A stretch of 5,064 nucleotides of DNA from Methylocapsa sp. (GTDB lineage: Bacteria > Pseudomonadota > Alphaproteobacteria > Rhizobiales > Beijerinckiaceae), in contig PLUZ01000061.1 of assembly GCA_003162995.1 (NCBI GenBank), forward strand, positions 1-5,064, written 5' to 3'. The notes beneath the pieces were generated by a model. The model was given only the letters and a program-made list of their open reading frames with translations, did no database searches and had not been told where the DNA came from. A program made the position numbers and the translations under genes. The first letter of the stretch is position 1; every line of letters begins with the position of its first letter. Below, piece after piece: positions 1 through 4,328 of this stretch.

Positions 1-18
1 TAGGTCTTGTTGACAAAT
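1..18 (+). repeat. Left terminal inverted repeat of the IS (transposase 3' end)
   Basis: TAGGTCTTGTTGACAAAT, matching the reverse complement of 838-855 at 15 of 18 positions. The outermost TA or TAG may belong to the target duplication rather than to the element. The last transposase codons overlap this repeat. Confidence 0.85.
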
Positions 19-453
19 GCACGCATCCAAATCCGGATGGCGGCGATATGGACGAAGCCGAGATAGCTCGCCATGGTTTTATCGTAGCGGGTCGCCAGCC
101 TTCGCGAGTTCTTGAGTTTATTGAAGCAGCGCTCGATGCGGTTGCGCAAGGCATAGATGTGGCCATCGACCGGGATTTGAACCTTGCGGTTCCGGCGCGT
201 GGGAATGACCGGCGCGGCGCCCTTTTCCTCCAGTGTTTCGCGAATATGATCAGAATCATAACCGCGATCGGCCAGCAGGACTTTGGCCTCCGGCCCTTCC
301 GCTTCCATCAAGGGGTCAAAGCCCGAATAATCCGAGACCTCGCCTGCGGTGATCTTTGCGGCTATCGGCAGTCCTTCGCCGTTCGTGCGGAGGTGAATTT
401 TAGTCGTGAAGCCACCTCTTGAGCGCCCAAGACCCTGACTCGGAGTCCCCCTT
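1..453 (-). CDS. IS5-family transposase, downstream frame (OrfB), reaches window edge
   Basis: C-terminal half of the transposase, read in the -1 frame relative to OrfA. From about 445 leftward it gives TPSQGLGRSRGGFTTKIHLR, then the second catalytic aspartate in LLADRGYDSDH and the catalytic glutamate in LRNRIERCFNKLKNSRR, the YREK-like signature of IS4/IS5 transposases. It ends MRAFVNKT followed by TA at bases 2-1, so the stop (TAA or TAG) depends on one base outside the window. I see no internal stop or damage. Joined to OrfA by one -1 slip, the fused transposase would be 260 residues, normal for this group. There is no convincing independent start, so expression by frameshifting from OrfA is the likely route. 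Confidence 0.85.
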
Positions 454-781
454 TAGCGCCGGCTGCGCAGTGATGCGCCCGGATAATGGTCGAGTCGATC
501 ATCTGGACGCTTTCGCCGACGCCTTCGGTCTCGTTCAGGGCTTCAAGCAGGAACTCCCACAATCCGGCGAGCGTCCAGCGCCGGAACTGTCGATAGACCG
601 ACGACCATTTGCCGAAATGTCCGTGCAGGTCGCGCCACTGCGCTCCGGTGCGGGCGATCCAGAAAATTCCATCCAGAACAAGCCGATGATCTCTTGGCGG
701 GCGGCCGCTATGCGCGCCGCGAACCGTCACGAATGGCTCAAAGCAGGCCCATTCCTCATCCGACATCAATCCCCGAATCAA
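362..781 (-). CDS. IS5-family transposase, upstream frame (OrfA)
   Basis: N-terminal half of the transposase, 139 residues if translation stays in frame. The start is TTG at 781-779, chosen because AAGGAGG (minus strand, 793-787) lies 5 bases upstream; an in-frame ATG at 766 is an alternative. It contains the helix-turn-helix-like N-terminal region (HRLVLDGIFWIARTGAQWRD, about residues 32-51) and the first catalytic aspartate in QMIDSTIIRAHH (D96). After GAKGG (residues 108-112) the family would continue TPSQGLGRSRGGF. In this frame it instead runs into an unrelated tail, RVRVLGAQEVASRL, to the stop at 362. The natural sequence resumes in the -1 frame. OrfA alone lacks the second Asp and the Glu and cannot be an active transposase. 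Short OrfA products of such elements are often thought to be regulatory. Confidence 0.88.
   Translation of the reverse strand: MIRGLMSDEEWACFEPFVTVRGAHSGRPPRDHRLVLDGIFWIARTGAQWRDLHGHFGKWSSVYRQFRRWTLAGLWEFLLEALNETEGVGESVQMIDSTIIRAHHCAAGAKGGLRVRVLGAQEVASRLKFTSARTAKDCR
447..454 (-). promoter_or_regulatory. Probable -1 frameshift (slippery) site of the transposase
   Basis: On the minus strand the transposase reads GCT AAA GGG GGA CTC. The run AAAGGGGG is exactly where the family protein sequence leaves frame 0 (GAKGG) and continues in frame -1 (TPSQGLG). Slipping back one base on the G run restores K-G-G-T-P-S-Q. Ribosomal slippage or RNA polymerase slippage on the G5 run would both work. A simple inactivating one-base deletion is the alternative, but two-frame organisation is usual in IS427-like elements. 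Confidence 0.7.
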
Positions 782-835
782 GCGCGCCTCCTTCCGAAAG
801 CGACCTTGAATCAGAACCTTGACCCGATGGGAATC

Positions 836-1171
836 CTATTTGTCAACGCGTCCTAGCTTCGCCTTATTGGTCGTGCCGTCGAGTGCAACAAGCAAAGCAT
901 CGATTTCGGCTTGTCGAACGGGATCAAGGCCAAGGAGTTTGGGAGCTATTTGTTCATTAATATTGGCGACCGCCTTCAAAACCCCTTTTCCATTGTAACG
1001 GCCTTTGTCCCCGTCGCGAAGTTCGACAGCTTCGAACAGGCCCGTCGATGCTCCCGAAGGAACCGAGGAAGACACCCTCACACCATTATCGAGAGTAAGG
1101 TGTACCCGCAGGGTTGGATTTCCGCGCGAGTCGAGGATCTCGTGGGCTTGGACAGACGCGATTCTGCTCAT
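836..1171 (-). pseudogene. eno: Enolase, N-terminal fragment disrupted by the IS
   Basis: Start of an enolase (2-phosphoglycerate to phosphoenolpyruvate, glycolysis, cytoplasmic, Mg-dependent). Recognised by [20 protein letters not shown] (residues 2-21), the mobile active-site loop SGASTG (39-44), [15 protein letters not shown] (50-64) and [11 protein letters not shown] (97-107). Family members continue ANAILGVS, but here G107 is followed by RVDK and a stop supplied by the IS repeat. Native sequence therefore ends near codon 106 of a usual 420-430. The whole TIM barrel with its Mg ligands and catalytic Lys/Glu is missing from view, and may survive left of base 1. The ATG at 1171 is preceded by AGGGAG with 7-base spacing, a strong ribosome binding site. 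It lies downstream of a fluoride riboswitch on the same strand. Enolase is a classic fluoride-inhibited enzyme, so this was probably a fluoride-inducible extra copy; loss would be tolerated only if another eno exists. Confidence 0.93.
838..855 (-). repeat. Right terminal inverted repeat of the IS (transposase 5' end)
   Basis: The minus strand reads TAGGACGCGTTGACAAAT, partner of bases 1-18. The enolase frame runs into this repeat and stops at TAG (838-836). The TTGACA inside the repeat could also act as a -35 element reading into the transposase. Confidence 0.85.
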
Positions 1172-1178
1172 GGTATTT

Positions 1179-1190
1179 CTCCCTCCCTTT
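1179..1190 (-). promoter_or_regulatory. Ribosome binding site of the enolase fragment
   Basis: The minus strand reads AAAGGGAGGGAG, then AAATACC and ATG. This purine-rich Shine-Dalgarno supports 1171 as the enolase start, which also matches the family N-terminus MSRI. Confidence 0.75.
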
Positions 1191-1522
1191 CCGAGTCTGT
1201 CGCAACAGTTTTGCTTTGATCGTCGGTGAAGACAAAAGCGTCAAGGCTACATGCATCACACTTCGGCACGTCACGATGACGGCCATGCATATTTAGTTGG
1301 TCGACGGCGATGCGCCGACTTTGCAGGAGAGATGTCGATAAGTCTCGATCACGGATAGATTGTAGGTCCGCCCGCGCCCAAACGATTTTTCTGGTCGCCT
1401 CGCAGAAAGGCTGCAGCGATAATGTTTTCGCGCCCACCCCTGGCACCCAGCGTCTAGGTTTGCGTTTCCGTTCTCAATAGCCAAACAGGAATTCACATCG
1501 TCGCCCTCTATCCTCCCCGGGG
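1191..1522 (-). other. Long leader between riboswitch terminator and enolase, no recognisable gene
   Basis: About 330 bases with no convincing gene on either strand. One minus-strand frame (GTG at 1446 to TGA at 1168) would overlap the enolase start as ATGA. It has no Shine-Dalgarno and its product, rich in Arg, Asp and Ser, resembles nothing I know. Small inverted repeats occur: CGGCG-ATG-CGCCG (1305-1317) and CGTCA-CGA-TGACG (1269-1281). This may be an unusually long 5' leader, or the decayed remains of a gene that once lay directly behind the riboswitch. Confidence 0.4.
1216..1244 (-). promoter_or_regulatory. Weak candidate internal promoter for enolase
   Basis: The minus strand has TTGACG (1244-1239), a 17-base spacer and GATCAA (1221-1216), only 3 of 6 matches to the -10 consensus. 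If used, it would give riboswitch-independent transcription. The better promoter is the one upstream of the riboswitch at 1652-1680. Confidence 0.22.
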
Positions 1523-1546
1523 CGACAAAGACCCGCCTATGGCGGG
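1523..1546 (-). terminator. Riboswitch-associated intrinsic terminator
   Basis: The minus strand reads CCCGCC-ATA-GGCGGG (1546-1532), a perfect 6-bp GC stem with a 3-base loop, then TCTTTGTCG, a short imperfect U-tract. It lies about 45 bases after the fluoride aptamer and before enolase, where an expression-platform terminator would be. The U-tract is weak, so termination may be partial. A second possible stem follows on the same strand (GGGCGA/TCGCCC, 1525-1520 with 1506-1501). Confidence 0.6.
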
Positions 1547-1590
1547 ATGCTCTAATTTCGCTCCCACCACAGCAGGACACGTGGCCCGTG

Positions 1591-1642
1591 CGTAGCAGGA
1601 GCCATCAGCCTTTGCGGCGGATATCGGGAGCTCCATCCCCAT
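1591..1642 (-). ncRNA. Fluoride riboswitch (crcB motif) upstream of enolase
   Basis: The minus-strand RNA reads GGGGATGGAGCTCCC (1640-1626), then CCGCCGCAAAGGCTGATG (1620-1603) and GCTCCTGCTACG. This matches the crcB-motif aptamer: a GATG next to the 5' G run, a pseudoknot GGG (1639-1637) with CCC (1628-1626), helix P1 GGAGC (1634-1630) with GCTCC (1602-1598), and a small hairpin GCC (1618-1616) with GGC (1610-1608) followed by the conserved CTGATG. A promoter ends a few bases upstream and a terminator hairpin follows. Downstream GGGAGC (1565-1560) can pair with the P1 3' strand GCTCC and may form the alternative, ligand-free structure. The family binds fluoride through Mg ions and turns on downstream genes; the regulated gene here is enolase. 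Confidence 0.9.
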
Positions 1643-1651
1643 GATGCGCGA

Positions 1652-1680
1652 AGGATACTGGATGAAATAGCCGACGTCAA
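1652..1680 (-). promoter_or_regulatory. Sigma70-type promoter driving the riboswitch-enolase transcript
   Basis: The minus strand has TTGACG (1680-1675), a 17-base spacer and TATCCT (1657-1652): 5 of 6 and 4 of 6 consensus matches with ideal spacing. A start about 7 bases downstream (near 1645) would begin the RNA just before the aptamer, as expected for a riboswitch leader. Confidence 0.72.
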
Positions 1681-1788
1681 AATCTTCACGACACGACCCA
1701 CCCAGAGACGTAATGACGTTAAGCGCGCGGTCTCGACAATCCTCACTTGGCGCAATTGGATACTCCCAGTCCCGACTGTCCACGCATC

Positions 1789-1820
1789 TTGACGATTAAA
1801 CCTTTCGATCAACTTACAAT
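1789..1820 (+). promoter_or_regulatory. Candidate promoter for the dynamin-like gene
   Basis: TACAAT (1815-1820) is a 5-of-6 match to a -10 box. The best -35, TTGACG (1789-1794), is 20 bases away, longer than ideal. Transcription from about 1827 would give a 5' leader of about 70 bases. No fluoride aptamer is visible on this strand here. Confidence 0.42.
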
Positions 1821-1828
1821 CCGAGAGC

Positions 1829-1891
1829 ATGCGGTGTCCTCTCCGGGCGCTCGTGAGATCCCAGTTAAATTTTTTCAACCGCGAAATGTGA
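1829..1891 (+). CDS. Possible 20-codon leader ORF before the dynamin-like gene
   Basis: ATG at 1829 opens MRCPLRALVRSQLNFFNREM and stops at TGA 1889-1891, only 6 bases before the dynamin-like ATG and in the same frame. The last codon and stop form a minimal ATG-TGA. The main gene lacks a clear Shine-Dalgarno, so termination and re-initiation could deliver ribosomes to it. Alternatively it is chance, or the stop shortens an originally longer N-terminus. The upstream site is poor (only GAGAG), so confidence is low. Confidence 0.25.
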   Translation: MRCPLRALVRSQLNFFNREM

Positions 1892-1897
1892 CCCAGC

Positions 1898-3652
1898 ATG
1901 ATCTCCTTGAACGCTCTCCTATTCCGGGCGTTATCGTCGGTCCCGACGCCGACCCCGGCGAAGCAAGAGATTCTTGGGAGACTGAACCTACTGCGGACGC
2001 GGCTCGACCAAGGCCTGCTTCGCGTCGCAGTGTTGGGTCAATTCAAACGCGGGAAGAGCACGTTGCTCAACGCGCTTCTGGGGGCGCCCTTGCTGCCGAC
2101 CGGTGTTACGCCGGTCACCGCCATTCCGACGTTCATCAAGGCCGGCCCTAGAGCAATCGCCCGGATCACTTTCCAAGACGGCAAAGAACCATTTCTGACC
2201 ACGATCGAAGGTGAGATCCCTGGCGTCCTCGAACGGTATATTTCCGAAGTCAAAAATCCACACAACCGCCTCAACGTCGAGAGTGTGGAGATCGAGGTCC
2301 GCTCGGAATTCCTGGACCAGGGAATTGTCCTCATCGATACACCTGGTGTCGGTTCGACATTCATTCACAACACGCGAACAGCCGAGGCGGTGCTGGTCGA
2401 ATGCGACACAGCGGTCTTCGTCGTTTCGCCGGATCCTCCTATCACTGAAGTGGAGGTGACCTATCTCAGGAAGGTGCGGGAGCTGATTCCAAAACTTTTC
2501 TTTGCCTTGAACAAGGTCGACCTCCTGGATATCCAGAAAAGGGACATCTCGGAGCGCTTTTTGGCCGATGTGCTTAAGGCTAGTATCCCGCAGCCCCTCC
2601 GGATCTTCTCCATTTCGGCCAAACAAGGGCTCCAGGCGAAACTGGACAAGGACCCGCGGACTCTGGCGGCGAGCGGACTTTGCCATCTTGAAGGAGTTCT
2701 CGCAGGGGAACTCGCGCGGGAAAAGCACGAAATCGTCTTCGCCACGGGACGGCTGCGGTCGATTTCACTCGTCAGCGAATTGCTTTTCCAGAGCAAACTT
2801 GAACACAAAGCCTTGCTGATGCCGGAAGAAGATTTGAAAGAAAAGGCCGCCACTTTCGAGTCGAGCGTGGCCCGGTTCGAATCGGAACGGCGCACCTTAT
2901 CCGATTTGCTTTCGGTCGATCGAAACCGCCTGCTGAAAGAACTTCAAGAAGAAACCGACGTGTTATGGCAAGAGGCACAATGCGAATTGCAGCAAATCCT
3001 CGTCCGGGTAGGTGGGCGACGTTTCGACGAGGCCGAGACTCGCAACCAGATCAAGGCAGAACTCTCGCAATATTTCGAAAAGGCCTTTCGAGAGATGGTC
3101 GAGATGTTCCGCGCGAAATTGAACGAACGTCTTGCGGTCCACACAGGCCGGGCGGGTGCCCTGATCAACCTCATTCGTCAAACAGCTGCGAATCTGATGG
3201 AGATTACGATAAGCCTGCCCCGATCGAACGAGGCCTTTGAAGTAAAACGAGAGCCTTACTGGGTCGTGCCTGAGACGGTAGGTTCTCTTTTGGGCATGTC
3301 TGCCAGCGCGGTTACTCGATTTCTGCCCAGCGGCATGCGCGAAAACCGGGCACGAAACCAACTCGCGGCGGACACGAAAAAGGCCGTTCTCCGGAACATC
3401 GCTAATCTCGACTGGGCGATACGGCAGAATATCGAGGAAGGGTTTCGCCGTTTCGAGTCTTCGCTGACCGAGGAGTTGTGCTCCGCACTGTTGGCGACAC
3501 GACAAGCAATGCTCATTGCGAGCGAACGGCGGTGCGCGAGGGTCGAAGAAATAGACGCCTACGTCAAAGAGTCGACGTGCTCCATTGCCTCCCTGTCGGA
3601 TATTTACACGGAGCTCGAGACCATCGGCGCCGATCCAATCCGATTGCAGTGA
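1898..3652 (+). CDS. Bacterial dynamin-like GTPase
   Basis: Complete 584-residue dynamin-superfamily protein. After a short helical N-terminus come the G domain motifs: P-loop GQFKRGKST (47-55), switch-I region GVTPVTAIPT (69-78) with the conserved Thr, G3 DTPGVGS (147-153), G4 NKVD (205-208) and SISAK (238-242). Residues about 310-415 are charged, heptad-like helices typical of the stalk. Residues 452-482 (EPYWVVPETVGSLLG, RFLPSGMRENR) resemble the hydrophobic, aromatic paddle that bacterial family members use to touch membranes, followed by RNIANLDWAIRQNIEEGFRR (499-518), the usual returning helix. There is no signal peptide. The family binds GTP and remodels or tethers membranes. The start is the first ATG after an in-frame TGA at 1889; no good Shine-Dalgarno precedes it. 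It is divergent from the fluoride-riboswitch enolase and followed 31 bases later by a small gene, probably an operon. A role in fluoride stress is inference from position only. Confidence 0.92.
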   Translation: MISLNALLFRALSSVPTPTPAKQEILGRLNLLRTRLDQGLLRVAVLGQFKRGKSTLLNALLGAPLLPTGVTPVTAIPTFIKAGPRAIARITFQDGKEPFLTTIEGEIPGVLERYISEVKNPHNRLNVESVEIEVRSEFLDQGIVLIDTPGVGSTFIHNTRTAEAVLVECDTAVFVVSPDPPITEVEVTYLRKVRELIPKLFFALNKVDLLDIQKRDISERFLADVLKASIPQPLRIFSISAKQGLQAKLDKDPRTLAASGLCHLEGVLAGELAREKHEIVFATGRLRSISLVSELLFQSKLEHKALLMPEEDLKEKAATFESSVARFESERRTLSDLLSVDRNRLLKELQEETDVLWQEAQCELQQILVRVGGRRFDEAETRNQIKAELSQYFEKAFREMVEMFRAKLNERLAVHTGRAGALINLIRQTAANLMEITISLPRSNEAFEVKREPYWVVPETVGSLLGMSASAVTRFLPSGMRENRARNQLAADTKKAVLRNIANLDWAIRQNIEEGFRRFESSLTEELCSALLATRQAMLIASERRCARVEEIDAYVKESTCSIASLSDIYTELETIGADPIRLQ

Positions 3653-3670
3653 GGTCCGAAAAGCCAAGTC

Positions 3671-3676
3671 GAGGAG
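3671..3676 (+). promoter_or_regulatory. Ribosome binding site deciding the GTG start of the 121-residue protein
   Basis: GAGGAG followed by CCAGGTC and GTG. It is the strongest Shine-Dalgarno near this frame and moves the start from the ATG at 3585 to the GTG at 3684. Confidence 0.6.
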
Positions 3677-3683
3677 CCAGGTC

Positions 3684-4049
3684 GTGCTGAGATTGTCGAG
3701 ATCACGGGTCATCAGTGACATCGAGTTCATTATTAACAATCCGGGCCCTGCACTCGGACAAAGGAAATGGATTTCAAAGGGAACCGAGTGTTCAGTCGAC
3801 CGCCATAGTTTTGTAGGCGACATTTACAGCTTTCACGTGAACATTCTTCAGGTCCGCCTCCCCGCAGTAGGATCTCCCAAATGGAAGCTGCTCATCATTG
3901 GCGAATTCTGGCAAAGCGGCGAAGGAGAGAGCATTCACTCAACGAAATGGCTCAAACTCTTGCAAGGCAAACCGGGCGACGTGCTGAAGTGGATCAGCAT
4001 GAACCGCGCCTCGGTGTCGCCTTCGATGAGCGATAGCGTGACGTCATAA
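3684..4049 (+). CDS. Uncharacterised 121-residue protein, probable partner of the dynamin-like GTPase
   Basis: I do not recognise this protein. The GTG at 3684 is chosen because GAGGAG (3671-3676) lies 7 bases upstream; the alternative ATG at 3585 would overlap the dynamin-like gene by 68 bases without a comparable site. The basic N-terminus is followed by a probable beta-rich section (SFVGDIYSFHVNILQVRLP, about 42-60; WKLLIIGEFWQSGEGE, 67-82). Next is a conserved-looking segment with two tryptophans, STKWLKLLQGKPGDVLKWIS (86-105), and a short polar tail. It has no signal peptide, transmembrane helix or metal-binding Cys/His cluster. Base use and strand match the upstream gene, and the 31-base spacing suggests co-transcription, so a soluble accessory or regulatory role with the GTPase is plausible but unproven. 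Confidence 0.72.
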   Translation: MLRLSRSRVISDIEFIINNPGPALGQRKWISKGTECSVDRHSFVGDIYSFHVNILQVRLPAVGSPKWKLLIIGEFWQSGEGESIHSTKWLKLLQGKPGDVLKWISMNRASVSPSMSDSVTS

Positions 4050-4087
4050 TAGGCTTAGGCTGGTTGCTAATTGGGATGAGAGGACGC

Positions 4088-4135
4088 CAGAGACAGTTTC
4101 TCTGAGAATCCTGGTTTGCCCCCGCCATCGGGCAA
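4088..4135 (+). terminator. Two weak stem-loops after the dynamin-like operon
   Basis: CAGAGA/TCTCTG (4088-4093 with 4099-4104) and TTGCCC/GGGCAA (4116-4121 with 4130-4135). Neither has a T-tract, so they are at best weak or Rho-dependent 3' ends. The rest of 4050-4201 shows no gene or recognisable site on either strand. Confidence 0.3.
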
Positions 4136-4201
4136 CAGCTGGAGCCTTGGATTGCAACAAACCATAGCGCTAGCGTAGCATGATCTTCCTAGCCTGCAGC
4201 A

Positions 4202-4230
4202 TTGACGGAGCCACATAACACGGTAATTAT
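4202..4230 (+). promoter_or_regulatory. Sigma70-type promoter driving the riboswitch-Nudix transcript
   Basis: TTGACG (4202-4207), a 17-base spacer and AATTAT (4225-4230, 4 of 6). The expected start near 4237 coincides with the first G of the aptamer. It has the same architecture as the promoter of the minus-strand riboswitch at 1652-1680. Confidence 0.68.
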
Positions 4231-4236
4231 TGGAGC

Positions 4237-4283
4237 GGGGATGGAGTTCCCCAATGACCGCCAGTCGGCCGATGACTCCTGCC
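4237..4283 (+). ncRNA. Fluoride riboswitch (crcB motif) upstream of the Nudix hydrolase
   Basis: The sequence GGGGATGGAGTTCCCC (4237-4252), then ACCGCCAGTCGGCCGATG (4257-4274) and ACTCCTGCC, fits the crcB-motif aptamer. Pseudoknot GGGG (4237-4240) pairs with CCCC (4249-4252); P1 GGAGT (4243-4247) pairs with ACTCC (4275-4279); the internal hairpin is GCC (4260-4262) with GGC (4267-4269). It differs from the common CTGATG by CCGATG. P1 of this copy and of the 1591-1642 copy differ in sequence but covary (GGAGT/ACTCC against GGAGC/GCTCC), which supports a real structure. It lies 45 bases upstream of the Nudix start. Fluoride binding should stabilise P1 and free the ribosome binding site. Confidence 0.9.
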
Positions 4284-4294
4284 TTTGATAACTT

Positions 4295-4328
4295 GGTGAG
4301 CACCGCTCACTGAAAGGGGGAGTATGGT
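4295..4328 (+). promoter_or_regulatory. Riboswitch expression platform with sequesterable Shine-Dalgarno
   Basis: A perfect stem GTGAGC-ACC-GCTCAC (4296-4310) is followed by AAAGGGGGAGT and the ATG at 4329, 6 bases after the purine run. GGAGT at 4319-4323, inside the Shine-Dalgarno, repeats the P1 5' strand (4243-4247). The P1 3' strand ACTCC can therefore pair with either. Without fluoride the ribosome site could be masked; with fluoride P1 forms and the site is free. There is no T-tract after the hairpin, so translational control fits better than termination. Confidence 0.6.

Larger units (their letters stand above)
1..855 (-). mobile_element. IS5-family (IS427-like) insertion sequence inserted in enolase gene
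   Basis: An apparently complete insertion sequence of about 850 bases with a two-frame DDE transposase. Its ends are imperfect inverted repeats: bases 1-18 read TAGGTCTTGTTGACAAAT and the reverse complement of 838-855 reads TAGGACGCGTTGACAAAT, 15 of 18 identical. The inner GTTGACAAAT is perfect. The right end abuts enolase sequence at a CTAG (853-856), and the left edge starts TAG, which fits a TA or CTAG target duplication of the kind IS5-family elements make. The exact boundary cannot be fixed because the base before position 1 is not visible. The interior is filled by the transposase frames, with no passenger gene. The subgroup name rests on the two-frame layout and protein motifs as I recall them. 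Confidence 0.9.

Noticed and set aside
48..856. Plus-strand open frames of 124 and 145 codons across the IS
   Set aside because: They are antisense to a transposase with clear family motifs in both of its frames, and their translations resemble no protein family.
1269..1317. Inverted repeats CGTCA-CGA-TGACG and CGGCG-ATG-CGCCG as operators or a tRNA-like fold
   Set aside because: They are short, with no match to a known operator, and no cloverleaf or anticodon arm can be built around them.
1508..1899. Minus-strand frames of 91 and 115 codons between enolase and the dynamin-like gene
   Set aside because: They run through the fluoride aptamer, its promoter and its terminator, lack ribosome binding sites, and give no recognisable protein.
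1988..2728. 246-codon minus-strand frame opposite the dynamin-like gene, and the 286-codon frame at 2963-3823
   Set aside because: The plus strand holds intact GTPase motifs and the stalk/paddle pattern; the antisense translations are Arg/Pro-rich shadow sequence.
3585..3683. ATG at 3585 as the start of the small downstream protein
   Set aside because: It would overlap the dynamin-like gene by 68 bases and add a Ser/Arg-rich shadow of its C-terminus. The GTG at 3684 has a good Shine-Dalgarno.
4067..4303. 78-codon minus-strand frame upstream of the Nudix gene
   Set aside because: It is antisense to the plus-strand fluoride aptamer and promoter, with no ribosome site and no family resemblance.
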